A DNA stretch of 64,000 bases from Streptomyces sp. CB01201 (lineage in GTDB: Bacteria; Actinomycetota; Actinomycetes; Streptomycetales; Streptomycetaceae), in assembly GCF_002803085.1 (NCBI RefSeq), contig NZ_NNBJ01000005.1:1-64000 (forward strand), given 5' to 3'. Positions 9,423 through 18,481 of this stretch are shown in pieces. Position 1 is the stretch's first letter. Every line of letters starts with the position of its first letter. The notes under the pieces are model-generated. The model was given only the letters and a program-made list of their open reading frames with translations, was not told the origin of the DNA and did no database searches. Both the position numbers and the translations under genes were made by a program.

Positions 9423-10009
9423 TGACACCGTCCGACCGCCCCGCGGTGCCGCGCCAGTCCCCGCCGCCGGACGAGCGGCCGCCCGAGAGCCACCAGCACA
9501 TGGTCCGGCGGCGCTGGATCACCGCGGTGATCATCGTGCTGCTCATCGGCGTACCCGCCGGCTACCTGGCGATCTCCGCCGAGCAGAGCCGCACCAGCGG
9601 CCGCGACAAGGAGGCCACCGCCTCGCCGACCGGCCTCCGGCACGACTGGCCCTCCAAGACCCAGCGGCGCATCTACAACGTGCCGATCCCGGCGGACGCC
9701 GTCGGTGTCGACTACTTCGAGTCGAACACCTGGAACGTCAGCAAGCTGTTCGTCAACTTCCGCACCAGCGCGGCGGGCCTGGCCGAGTTCATGAAGGAGA
9801 GCGGCACCAGCACCGCCGCGCTCAAGCCCGGGGATGTCACGGTCTCCGCGGCGGACGCCAAGCGGGTCGGCTGGCCCTTCGCCCCCGGCCATGACTGGGC
9901 GGGCACCACCCACACCCAGAAGGACCCGCTGCCGACCCGGAACATCACGGTCGACGAGACCGACCCGGACCGGCCGGTCGTCTACGTGGTGTCCACGGCG
10001 ACTCCCTGA
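9422..10009 (+). CDS. Membrane-anchored hypothetical protein
   Basis: A 195-residue protein with a proline-rich cytoplasmic N-terminus (about 35 residues), one membrane segment at about residues 38-55 (WITAVIIVLLIGVPAGYLAI) and an extracytoplasmic domain of about 135 residues. I do not recognise the domain. The start overlaps the ROK kinase stop (TGATG), so the two are co-translated. Its place at the end of the sugar locus suggests an envelope role tied to that operon, but no function can be assigned. Confidence 0.7.
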   Translation: MTPSDRPAVPRQSPPPDERPPESHQHMVRRRWITAVIIVLLIGVPAGYLAISAEQSRTSGRDKEATASPTGLRHDWPSKTQRRIYNVPIPADAVGVDYFESNTWNVSKLFVNFRTSAAGLAEFMKESGTSTAALKPGDVTVSAADAKRVGWPFAPGHDWAGTTHTQKDPLPTRNITVDETDPDRPVVYVVSTATP

Positions 10010-10020
10010 CGGGCCGACAT

Positions 10021-10068
10021 GCCGACGGGCTGTGCCGGGGCACGCGGCGCGGCCCCGGGCCCGTCGGC
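10021..10068. terminator. Bidirectional hairpin between convergent genes
   Basis: GCCGACGGGC (10021-10030) pairs perfectly with GCCCGTCGGC (10059-10068), and inside this CCGGGG (10035-10040) pairs with CCCCGG (10053-10058). The structure sits between the membrane protein and the convergent acyl-carrier-like gene, as expected for a terminator serving both strands. Confidence 0.6.
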
Positions 10069-10214
10069 CCACCCGCCTCGGACGGCGCTGCCGCCGACTC
10101 CTTGAGGCCGCGGACGAGATCCGCAACCAGGCCTGCGGGCAACGGAATTGACGTACCGTCACTTGTCTTGCCGCGCAGGTCGGGACGGTCAGGGCGCCCC
10201 TTCGCGGTCGGCGG

Positions 10215-10526
10215 TCACGCCACCCCTTCGAGGTCCCCGGAGCCCACGCCGGCCGCCAGCCGGGCCACCGCCGCCCACAGCGTGCCGGCCGTGCCGAACG
10301 TCTCCCGGCTGAGCGCCTCGTCGACGAACCGTATGTCGTAGCGCGCCTCCAGCCTGCCGAGCAGTTCCACGGTGCCGAGCGAGTCCAGACCCGCGTCGCG
10401 CAGATCGGTGTCGGCCACCCATGTCCGGACTGCCTTCCCTCCGCCGAACTGCCCCTGGCGGAGCCTTGCTTGACGGCCCCAGAAGCTACTGTGTACGTTG
10501 TACGCAAGATAGCGTACGTCGCACAC
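10215..10526 (-). CDS. Shortened acyl carrier protein-like protein
   Basis: A 103-residue reading frame whose second half matches carrier proteins: DAGLDSLGTVELLGRLE contains the DSL motif with the phosphopantetheine-attachment Ser at residue 49, followed by the helix III region RFVDEALSRETFGTAGTLW. The segment before it (residues 1-38) does not look like carrier helix I, which is needed for a stable fold, and it runs into the palindromic promoter of the divergent exporter. The gene is therefore either 5'-truncated and rearranged, or starts inside with helix I lost. No synthase, ligase or transferase partner is nearby. It is probably non-functional or a relic. Confidence 0.5.
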   Translation of the reverse strand: MCDVRYLAYNVHSSFWGRQARLRQGQFGGGKAVRTWVADTDLRDAGLDSLGTVELLGRLEARYDIRFVDEALSRETFGTAGTLWAAVARLAAGVGSGDLEGVA

Positions 10527-10549
10527 TTTTTAGTGTGCGTCGCACGCAG
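10493..10549. promoter_or_regulatory. Palindrome-rich operator/promoter of the DrrAB-like exporter
   Basis: Two inverted repeats lie back to back about 45 bp before the exporter start. GTACGC and GCGTAC flank AAGATA (about 10500-10517). CGCACACT (10520-10527) and AGTGTGCG (10532-10539) are perfect 8-bp arms around TTTT. The second is followed by another CGTCGCACG copy. This is the most AT-containing stretch of the locus. TetR-type repressors bind such palindromes, and a TetR gene lies downstream, so this is its likely operator. Confidence 0.6.
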
Positions 10550-10583
10550 AAGAGCGGGGCGGCCCGCGTCACGGAGGCGGAAA

Positions 10584-11573
10584 ATGAGCGGTAACTGGGC
10601 CGTTGAGGCGGCTGGACTCAGGAAGTCGTACGGAAAAATCGACGTCCTGGCCGGTATCGATCTGAAAGTCCCGGCAGCCAGCGTGTTCTCGCTGCTCGGT
10701 CCGAACGGCGCGGGCAAGACGACGACCGTACGGATCCTGTCGACGCTCCTGCGCGCCGACGGCGGGCAGGCGCGGGTGGGCGGGTTCGACGTCGACCGAC
10801 AGCAGCGCGATGTGCGACGGATCATCAGTCTGACCGGGCAGTCCGCGTCCGTGGACCAGTTGCAGACCGGCGAGGAGAACCTCCGGATGACGGCCAGTCT
10901 GGCGGGTGTCTCACGACGCGACGCCAAGCGCCGGGCCCAGGAGCTGCTGGAGCGCTTCGACCTCGCGGAGGCCGGCAACCGCCGGGTGGCGACCTACTCC
11001 GGCGGCATGCGCCGCCGTCTCGACCTCGCCGCGGGCCTCGTCGGCCGCCCCTCGGTCATCTTCCTCGACGAGCCCACGACCGGACTCGACCCGCGCAGCC
11101 GCCGTTCGATGTGGGACGTCATCACGGGCCTGCTGGGCGAGGGCGTCACCATCTTCCTCACCACGCAGTACCTGGAGGAGGCCGACCAGCTCGCCGACTC
11201 GGTCGCGGTGCTCGACGGCGGCCGGGTGGTCGCCGAGGGCGCCCCCGCCGAGCTCAAGCGCCGCGTGGCCGGCCAGCGCCTCGACCTCGTCTTCGGCGAC
11301 GACGCCGGTTACGACGAGGGGCTGCGCCTGCTGCCCGGCCGGATCTCCACCGAGGACCGCGCCCGGCTGACGATCGGCGTGCCCACCGACGGCAGCGCGG
11401 CGCAGGTGCGCTCGCTGCTCGACGAGATCGACCCGCAGGCCCGCCTGGTCAGCAGCTTTTCCGTGCACACGGCCACGCTCGACGACGTCTTCCTCGCCCT
11501 GACGGGCCGCCCCGCGCAGAGCGGCCAGAACGAGAACTCCAACGAGACCGACAAGGAGACCGCCGGTGTCTGA
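10584..11573 (+). CDS. DrrA-like ABC exporter ATP-binding protein
   Basis: A 329-residue ATPase of the daunorubicin-resistance (DrrA) family. Walker A is GPNGAGKTT (about residues 39-47), the signature is YSGGMRRRLDLA, Walker B is VIFLDEPTTGLDPRSR, and the H-loop region is LTTQYLEEADQLAD. The C-terminal 100 residues form the DrrA accessory region. With the permease encoded next it would drive export of a hydrophobic compound, typically a polyketide or other drug. GGAGG at 10573-10577 is the ribosome-binding site. The permease GTG start overlaps its 3' end by eight bases. The substrate is unknown. Confidence 0.9.
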   Translation: MSGNWAVEAAGLRKSYGKIDVLAGIDLKVPAASVFSLLGPNGAGKTTTVRILSTLLRADGGQARVGGFDVDRQQRDVRRIISLTGQSASVDQLQTGEENLRMTASLAGVSRRDAKRRAQELLERFDLAEAGNRRVATYSGGMRRRLDLAAGLVGRPSVIFLDEPTTGLDPRSRRSMWDVITGLLGEGVTIFLTTQYLEEADQLADSVAVLDGGRVVAEGAPAELKRRVAGQRLDLVFGDDAGYDEGLRLLPGRISTEDRARLTIGVPTDGSAAQVRSLLDEIDPQARLVSSFSVHTATLDDVFLALTGRPAQSGQNENSNETDKETAGV

Positions 11574-12375
11574 ACTGGCCCTTTCCGCAGGCACGGTGCG
11601 GCCCCGCAGCAGGTCGCTCGCCACCGTCCAGGACGCGATCACCATGAGCGGCCGGTGCATCCGCCTCAGCTCGCGCGCCCTGGACGCCATCATCACCTCG
11701 GTCATGATGCCGGTCATGCTGATGCTGGTCTTCGTCTACCTCTTCGGCGGCGCCATCAAGAACACCACCGGCGGCGACTACGTCAACTACGTCGTCCCCG
11801 GCGTGCTCCTGCTCTGCGCCGGCTGGGGCGGGGCGGCCACGGCCGTGAACGTCAACATGGACATGAACGGCGGCATCGTCGACCGGCTGCGGTCGATGGA
11901 CGTCGGCGGCACGGCCGTGATCGCCGGGCATGTGGTGTCCAGCGTCGCGCGCAACGTCGTCTCGACCCTGATCGTCTTCGGTGTCGCCCTGCTCATCGGG
12001 TTCCGTTCCGACGCCAACCTCATGGGGTGGCTCGGCGCGGTGGGCGTCCTGCTGATGTTCATGCTGGCCGTCTCCTGGCTCGCCTCCGTCTTCGGACTCC
12101 TGGTCCAGTCGGCCGAGGCCGCCGGCGGGTTCTCCTTCATCATGATGTTCGTCCCGTACGTCAGCAGCGCCTTCGTGCCCGTCTCCACCCTTCCGTCCTG
12201 GCTGCGCGGGGTGGCCGAACACCAGCCGGTCACCCCGGTCATCGAGTCCCTGCGGGCCCTGCTGAACAATGAGCCGCTCGGCAACAGCGGCTGGCTGGCC
12301 GTGGCTTGGTGCGCCGGCATCCTCGTGGTGTCCACCGTGCTCGCCAACGTGCTCTTCCGGAAGCGGGTCGCGTAA
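11566..12375 (+). CDS. DrrB-like ABC-2 type exporter permease
   Basis: A 269-residue ABC-2 membrane protein with about six hydrophobic segments and the family features VMMPVMLMLVFVYLFGGAI and YVNYVVPGVLLLCAGWG. It forms the exporter channel with the preceding ATPase. The GTG start at 11566 overlaps the ATPase gene by eight bases, so translation is coupled. A 15-bp perfect hairpin lies after the stop and before the regulator gene. Confidence 0.9.
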   Translation: MSELALSAGTVRPRSRSLATVQDAITMSGRCIRLSSRALDAIITSVMMPVMLMLVFVYLFGGAIKNTTGGDYVNYVVPGVLLLCAGWGGAATAVNVNMDMNGGIVDRLRSMDVGGTAVIAGHVVSSVARNVVSTLIVFGVALLIGFRSDANLMGWLGAVGVLLMFMLAVSWLASVFGLLVQSAEAAGGFSFIMMFVPYVSSAFVPVSTLPSWLRGVAEHQPVTPVIESLRALLNNEPLGNSGWLAVAWCAGILVVSTVLANVLFRKRVA

Positions 12376-12421
12376 CACATACCCTGCCCGGCGCGCTGTA
12401 GGTAAGTGCGCCCCCATAGAC

Positions 12422-12459
12422 CACCGGTCGTCCGCGCCCCCCGTCGCGGACGACCGGTG
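12422..12459 (+). terminator. Strong hairpin terminator after the exporter operon
   Basis: CACCGGTCGTCCGCG (12422-12436) and CGCGGACGACCGGTG (12445-12459) form a perfect 15-bp stem with an 8-base loop. It separates the exporter genes from the TetR gene. Confidence 0.75.
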
Positions 12460-12461
12460 CT

Positions 12462-12476
12462 GTTGTCGTTGACAAC
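12462..12476. promoter_or_regulatory. Palindrome over a -35-like element upstream of the TetR gene
   Basis: GTTGTC and GACAAC flank GTT in a perfect 6+3+6 palindrome. Its right half includes TTGACA (12469-12474), a consensus -35 element. A clear -10 at the right distance is not seen. It could be a regulator site, but its sequence differs from the operator at 10520-10539. Confidence 0.4.
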
Positions 12477-12567
12477 TGTGACAGCCGTGTCCCTCCGGCC
12501 GCTCGCTCGGGATAAGTTGAGGACGGCATGACTGGCACATCGGGAAACTGAAGAAGAGAAAGCAGGG

Positions 12568-13317
12568 ATGATGGACAAGGAGACCGGAGTGGGCCTGCCG
12601 GCGAGTATTGAAGTGGCCTGGGGGCTGCGAGAGCCGGTCACCAAGGGCCCTAAACGAGTCCTGAGTCTTGAGCGGATCGTCGGAACGGCCATGAAGATCG
12701 CCGAGGAAGCGGGTCTCGGCGCTGTTTCGATGAGCCGTATCGCCGGTGAACTGAAATCCTCGACCATGTCGCTCTACCGGTATGTGTCGGCGAAGGACGA
12801 ATTGCTTCCCCTCATGGTCGACCAGGCATTCGGTCCTCCGGTCGCACCGGAGAAGGAGTGCGAGGGCTGGCGGGCCGGCCTCGAACACTGGAGCTGGTCG
12901 TATCTCGCCGTGCTGCGTCGCCATGCCTGGGTCGTCCATGTCCCCATCGGCGGCCCGCCGTCCACGCCCAACCAGGTCGCCTGGGTCGAGCAGGGTCTTT
13001 CGTTCCTCGTCGACGCGAAGCTGCGCGAATCGGAGAAGATGTCGACGATTCTGTTGCTGGCGGGGATCGTGCGCAACGACGCGATGCTGGCCAGTACGTA
13101 CGAGGCCTTCGCGAAGGCCGGCGCCTCGGGCGACGAGATCATGATGGACTACCGCCGACTGATCGAGCGGCTGGCCGACAAGGAGCACTTCCCCGCCATC
13201 AACCGGGTCATCCAGGCCGGCGTGTTCGACGCCGCCGATGACCAGGACACCGAATTCACGTTTGCCCTCGACCGAGTTCTCGATGGCGTCGACGCACTTA
13301 TTCGAGACCGCCCCTAG
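12568..13317 (+). CDS. TetR/AcrR-family transcriptional regulator
   Basis: A 249-residue repressor. An N-terminal extension of about 30 residues is followed by a TetR DNA-binding domain with VSMSRIAGELKSSTMSLYRYVSAKDELL as helix-turn-helix (about residues 52-80), then a ligand-binding domain of the TetR_C class found in tetracycline- and drug-responsive regulators. It is encoded directly after the DrrAB-like exporter, so it most likely represses that exporter and is released by the exported drug. The codon usage is slightly less GC-biased than that of its neighbours. The stop lies in a 14-bp tandem duplication. Confidence 0.88.
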   Translation: MMDKETGVGLPASIEVAWGLREPVTKGPKRVLSLERIVGTAMKIAEEAGLGAVSMSRIAGELKSSTMSLYRYVSAKDELLPLMVDQAFGPPVAPEKECEGWRAGLEHWSWSYLAVLRRHAWVVHVPIGGPPSTPNQVAWVEQGLSFLVDAKLRESEKMSTILLLAGIVRNDAMLASTYEAFAKAGASGDEIMMDYRRLIERLADKEHFPAINRVIQAGVFDAADDQDTEFTFALDRVLDGVDALIRDRP

Positions 13318-13343
13318 TCGAATAGAGAGAGTCGAATAGAGAG
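13316..13343. repeat. 14-bp tandem duplication at the TetR stop
   Basis: AGTCGAATAGAGAG occurs twice head to tail (13316-13329 and 13330-13343). The TAG stop of the TetR gene overlaps the first copy. Confidence 0.85.
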
Positions 13344-14161
13344 GGCCGGCCAGAAAAGGCGTTGATAGGGGCCCACGGAATCCCTTCACGTTGGCAATGC
13401 AGGGTAGAAAAGACGAAGACGGGCCGACCTCGCGCGAGGGGCGATACGTGCCCGTGGGGCGTGTCGGCCGTGCGGCTCAACCCTCTGTTCGCCAGCACCA
13501 GGCACTTCTCGCTGCACAAGGTCATGCACGACGCTCCGCCCGCGGCCGACGCCGAGCAGGAGGAGCAGAAGCCCGACACCCTCGTGGCGCATGGGTGTGG
13601 TTCGCGGCGCTCCCCGGGGTGCTCGCCTCGCACCAAGTGACCACCCCGGCCGGTGAGTTCCTCTCCGCCAACTGGCGCTGGTCTACCTGCCGCGGCAGTC
13701 CCAGTGCGAGGGTGCCACCTTCGACGAGACCTTCGGCTTCGCCGCCCCCTGCGTCAATGACCGTGCCCACAGGGGCGATTTGCCGCCGCCGATCGACGGC
13801 CTCCTCGTGGTGCTGATCACCATGGCGGCACCGGCACCGGCACCGAGTCGCCGGGCCTCGGAGCCCCGGCGAACGGGAGATCACGGACATCAACACTGTC
13901 TATCCGGAACAAGGCCTGCCCCGCCTGGCGGTCCCGGGCCGAGGCTTCGCCCAGCTCGACACCGGCGCCATGCCTCCGGGGTCGTCCTCGACAAGTTCCC
14001 CCATCTTGGGCACCCGGCTCGTGGTACGCGGCCTCCAAGGCGTCGTTGGACCTGCCGGCCGTCGCCTTGGTCGCCCCGGCAGCAAGCCCGGCGAGGCGAG
14101 GTGGCCGGGCCGGGGGAGGTGAGCACGACCACTGCTGCTGTCGCGCGAATTTGATAAACCG
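13318..14161. other. Non-coding stretch with decayed coding DNA
   Basis: About 840 bp with no intact gene. Short open frames exist on both strands, but none has a ribosome-binding site with a recognisable product. Codon-like GC bias persists through it, which suggests former coding DNA. The only recognisable piece is an RmlA-like scrap near 13862-13960. Before that I see nothing identifiable. Confidence 0.55.
13862..13960 (+). pseudogene. Fragment resembling glucose-1-phosphate thymidylyltransferase (RmlA) C-terminal region
   Basis: Reading from 13868 gives GEREITDINTVYPEQGLPRL, then AVPGRGFAQLDTGA. This follows the RmlA-family block of the form GE.EITD.N..YLE.G.L...V..RGFAWLDTGT almost residue for residue. 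The frame outside this roughly 33-codon stretch has no RmlA similarity, with no nucleotide-binding N-terminus and no EEIAW motif afterwards. It therefore looks like a small remnant of a deoxysugar biosynthesis gene. Homology is judged by eye. Confidence 0.5.
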
Positions 14162-15436
14162 TCAGCCCAGGTCCGTCAAAAGGGCGTTGAGTTCGCTCTC
14201 CTGCTGTGCCGCCGGCATCGGGGCGTTCTGGTGATCGATGCCGAAGGTCTTGAGCACCTTGTCCATCTGGGCATCGATGGAGGTCCAGCCGGTGGTGTCC
14301 ATCGCCTGGAGCGCATCCTGGTCGGCGTCCCACAGGTCGCGCAGCGACTGGGCGGCCGCGTGGGCGCCGGCGGCGTCTCCCGCGCGTGCGTCCTTGAGCG
14401 AGGTCGACGCGAGGGTCCGCAGCGCGCCGACCTTCGCGGGCGGGAAGTTCTTCGCCGCCTGGCCCGGGGCCAACCGGACCGCGGAGGTGGTGTCGGTTTC
14501 CGGCGCCGGGCCGGTGTGGGGCTGGGCGTGGGCCCAGGCCAGCAGGGCCGCGGTGGCGACGGCCAGCACTCCGAATCCGGCCAGCGCGACGCGCTCCCTG
14601 CGCGGGTCGCCGGCGACCTGTGCGCCGCGGGCGGTCTCATGGGCCTCGGTCACGTCCGAGCGCGTCACCGTGAGGTAGACGACGGTCGCCAGGATCAGGC
14701 CGAGGAAGATCACGCTGGTGGTGAAGGTGCCCAGGGCGAGACCGGTCGGGTCGCCCGGGTTCTGCGCGGCCTTGGGGGAGGCGAGCCAGTCGCCGATGTT
14801 GGCGCCCAGCGGGCGGGTCAGGATGTAGGCGAGCCAGAAGGACAGCACGGGGTTCGCGCCGGACCGCCACAGCGCTGTGATCGCCGCGATCAGACCGAGC
14901 GGCAGCAGCACCGAGACGCCCGGGCTCCAGCCGGTGAGTTCCAGGGTCCAGTCGCCGGTAGCGGTGCCGAGCGCGAAGGTGACCAGGACCGTCAGCCAGT
15001 AGAACGACTCGCGCGGCAGCGTGGTGACCGAGTGGATCGACAGCGTGCGCTCGCGCAGCCACCACGCACCGAAGACCACCGCGAGCAGCACCGAGAAGAC
15101 CGCTGAACTGATCCACAGCGGCACGTTCAGTTGGTCGGTCAGGATGTCGGTGTACAAGGTGCCCGTGACACTGACAACGACCACGGTCAGCCAGTACGGG
15201 AAGGGGACGTACCGCTTCAGCCGCAGCTGGACGGTGAGGAGCACCGCCAGCACCGCGGTGAAGATCCAGGACGTGTTCACCAGGCCGACGCCCAGCTGGG
15301 TGTTGATCCAGTCGGCGAAGCTCTCACCGACCGTCGTGCACAGGACCTTGATCACCCAGAACCAGACGGTGACCTCGGGGACCTTGTTGAGCATGAGCCG
15401 CCCGCTGCGGGGGCGTGCCTCGGTTGTCGTTGTCAT
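14162..15436 (-). CDS. COG4705-like polytopic membrane protein
   Basis: A 424-residue membrane protein. It starts MTTTTEARPRSGRLMLNKVP and then has about eight to ten membrane segments with the repeated pattern VTVWFWVIKVLCTTVGESFADW and FYWLTVLVTFALGTATGDW, typical of the COG4705 family of uncharacterised membrane-anchored proteins. The extra C-terminal 110 residues are a soluble extracytoplasmic domain with Ala/Asp-rich helices. It is followed upstream, on the same strand, by a histidine kinase and response regulator gene, so the kinase may sense or control it. The biochemical function is unknown. Confidence 0.78.
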   Translation of the reverse strand: MTTTTEARPRSGRLMLNKVPEVTVWFWVIKVLCTTVGESFADWINTQLGVGLVNTSWIFTAVLAVLLTVQLRLKRYVPFPYWLTVVVVSVTGTLYTDILTDQLNVPLWISSAVFSVLLAVVFGAWWLRERTLSIHSVTTLPRESFYWLTVLVTFALGTATGDWTLELTGWSPGVSVLLPLGLIAAITALWRSGANPVLSFWLAYILTRPLGANIGDWLASPKAAQNPGDPTGLALGTFTTSVIFLGLILATVVYLTVTRSDVTEAHETARGAQVAGDPRRERVALAGFGVLAVATAALLAWAHAQPHTGPAPETDTTSAVRLAPGQAAKNFPPAKVGALRTLASTSLKDARAGDAAGAHAAAQSLRDLWDADQDALQAMDTTGWTSIDAQMDKVLKTFGIDHQNAPMPAAQQESELNALLTDLG

Positions 15437-15474
15437 GCGGTGAGGTTCGCGCGGGGAACCTGCACACAACCTGA

Positions 15475-16733
15475 CTAGGCGGCCGGCCGGCCGGCGGGGA
15501 GCGTGAGTTCGATGTGACCGCGGCCGTCCGCGATCGCGCGGACCTCCACGCCGGCGGAGGCGGCGATGCGCCGGACCACCGGAAGCCCCAGGCCGTACCC
15601 GTCGCCGCCGCTCACACCCGCTTCGAAGACCCGGTCGACCTCCGCGGGGTCGAAGCCGGGGCCGTCGTCCAGGACATCGACCACGATCGCCCCGTCCTGG
15701 ACCCGTGCGGTGATCCATACGCGCGACCGCGCATGCCGCAGGCCGTTCTCCAGCAGGGGGGACAGCAGCGACACGGCGACGTCGGCCGCCACGGCGACCT
15801 CGACCTTCTCGGGAAGGGCCACCTCGACCGCGCGCCCGGCGATCGCCTGCCGCGCGGCGGATCGCAGATCGCACCGGCTACCAGCGGCGACCCGGGTGCG
15901 CGCGGCGCTCAGGATCGTCGTGATCGCCGCGTCGAGGCGGTCGACCTCGCCCAGCACCGCATCCGGCGCCACGGACTCGCCGCACAGCTGCGCCAGCTGC
16001 GCCTCGCCCCGCAGGACCGTGAGCGGGGTCCGCAGCTCGTGGGCGATCTCGTCGGTGAGCCGGCGCTCGTCCGCCAGCGCGCGGTCGACGCGCTCCAGCA
16101 GGTGGTCCAGGGTCCGTCCCAGTTCCCCGAACTCGTCCCGCGGCACTCCGAGGTCGAAGCGGCGCCCGGGCTGGTGATGGCCCCAGTCGTCGGCGAGGGC
16201 CGCCATCTCGTGCACGACCCGCAGCGCGCGGCGCACCACGAGGTGCGCGACACCGCCGGCGAGGAGGATGGCGAGGCCGCCCAGGATCAGGGACAAGGTC
16301 AGGCTGTGCTGCTCGGACGTCTCGTAGGGCGTGAGGTCCACCCGGACGACCACCATGACCCGGTGGCCGTCGACCGGGATCCTCTGCGCGTACAGGAGGT
16401 AGCTGCCGACGGTGGCGGTCTGCGATCGCCCCGAATCCGCCAGGGCTTCGACGCACCCGACCACACTCGCCGGCACGTTCCCGTCGATCAGGCGGCCGTC
16501 GGCGTACACCCAGGCGACCTCGTCCAGTGCCTCGCTGCTGTTCTCCGTCACTACGACACGGCCCCCCGCCGTGGTGACGTTCCCCGCCACCGCGTCGGCG
16601 CGGGTGCGCGCGAGGCTGTGCGCGTCGGCGTCCGTCACTCGGCTCAGCAGTACGTGCGAGACCACGACCAGCGTCGCGACCACGGCGGTGGCGATCACGA
16701 CGGTGAGCGCGACGACCCTTCTGCGGAACCCCG

Positions 16734-16743
<10 letters not shown>
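15475..16743 (-). CDS. Sensor histidine kinase
   Basis: A 422-residue membrane kinase. Membrane segment 1 is at about residues 9-33, an extracytoplasmic sensor runs from about 34 to 148, and segment 2 is at about 149-170. A HAMP-like linker follows, then the dimerisation box DEIAHELRTPLT with phospho-acceptor His235. The ATP-binding domain has LLENGLRHA (N box), DDGPGFDP (G1) and GYGLGLPVVRRI (G2). The start ATG at 16743 lies inside the end of the response-regulator gene (10-base overlap). It works with that regulator, and the adjacent COG4705-like gene is a candidate target. The signal is unknown. Confidence 0.9.
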
Positions 16744-17387
<644 letters not shown>

Positions 17388-17636
17388 GTGCCGACCCTAG
17401 ATACTCCCGTCCCGTATCTCCATCCGCCCAGGTCAACTCGGGCGACACGGCATACGCCGGGTCGCCCGAGCCGGGTCGGTCGCACGGTCGTCGGCGGCCC
17501 GAGTGGCCGAGGACGTTCCCGTTCGGGTCGCCCGCATGCCGGAGCGACCCGGGAAGGGGAGGCCTCGTCGATGGATCGGATGCGGAGCCCGTGGCGTGCC
17601 GGGCGACGGCGGCCCGTGCCGGAGCGGGCCGGTTCT

Positions 17637-17642
17637 AGGATG
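17637..17642 (+). promoter_or_regulatory. Possible -10 element for the GntR gene
   Basis: TAGGAT at 17637-17642 would place transcription start near 17649 and leaves about 70 bases of leader to the GTG at 17718. The overlapping ATG at 17640 is in frame, but would then lie upstream of the transcript. There is no clear -35. Confidence 0.3.
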
Positions 17643-17717
17643 GACGCTTCTGGGCTGTTCCGTGCCGTCCCGGTCCTCCGGGGCGAAGTCCGCCTCGACC
17701 CTCTGGGAGCCAGTCTC

Positions 17718-18473
17718 GTGTCCGTGGAGCCCGCCTTCGCCCCGGTGTCGCCCAACGGCGCGCAGCCTCCGTACGTCCTGGCCCAGCAGGCCCTGGCGCA
17801 CGCCATCGCGGCCGGCATCCTGGGGCCGGACCAGCGGCTGCCCTCCGAGCGGCATCTGTGCGAGCAGCTCGGCATCAGCCGCTCCACCCTGCGCCGCACC
17901 CTGAAGGCGCTGGAGGAGGACGGCCTGGTCGAGTCCTCCGAGCGGCGCGGCTGGCGGGTGCGGCGGGTCGGCTTCAGTCGCGCCGTGGACGGCGCGACCC
18001 TGGCGGATTTCGGAGAGGTGAACCGCGACCTCGGCCGCACGGTCACCGCCAGGGTGCTGGCTGCCCGCACCCGGCCGGCCACCTCGCAGGAGGCCGACCG
18101 GCTCCAGGTCGCCACCAAGGACGAGGTCTTCGAGCTGCGCAGGGTGCGCTTCCTGGACGGCCTGCCGGTGTGCGTGACCCACGACCTCGTTCCGCTCGCC
18201 GTCGCACCGGCCGTCACGGAGGCGGACTTCACCACCGCCTCGCTCTTCGGCATCCTGGCGGGCGCCGGCCACATTCCCGCCGGCGCCCGTTACACGGCCC
18301 GCGCCGCACTCGCCGACGCCGAGCACAAGCGCCTGCTCGACCTGGAGCCGCGGGCGGCGGCGCCCGTCCTGACCACGAGCCGTCTCTCGCTCGACACCGA
18401 CGGCGTTCCCTGCGCCGACACCCGCGAGACGTACCGGGCCGACCGGTACGAGGTGCGCCTGACCCTCGGCTGA
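17718..18473 (+). CDS. GntR-family (UTRA) transcriptional regulator
   Basis: A 251-residue regulator. The winged helix is at about residues 12-80 with RLPSERHLCEQLGISRSTL and KALEEDGLVESSERRGWRV. A UTRA effector domain follows. The GTG at 17718 is preferred; an in-frame ATG at 17640 would add 26 residues unlike the family. It is convergent with a broken peptide-transporter gene, whose 3' end is 8 bp away, and divergent from the two-component operon. The target genes are not obvious. Confidence 0.83.
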   Translation: MSVEPAFAPVSPNGAQPPYVLAQQALAHAIAAGILGPDQRLPSERHLCEQLGISRSTLRRTLKALEEDGLVESSERRGWRVRRVGFSRAVDGATLADFGEVNRDLGRTVTARVLAARTRPATSQEADRLQVATKDEVFELRRVRFLDGLPVCVTHDLVPLAVAPAVTEADFTTASLFGILAGAGHIPAGARYTARAALADAEHKRLLDLEPRAAAPVLTTSRLSLDTDGVPCADTRETYRADRYEVRLTLG

Positions 18474-18481
18474 CCGTCGGG

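Noticed and set aside
13362..13816. Small open frames after the TetR gene
   Set aside because: No ribosome-binding site, no recognisable motif and no consistent frame. Listed instead as a non-coding stretch.
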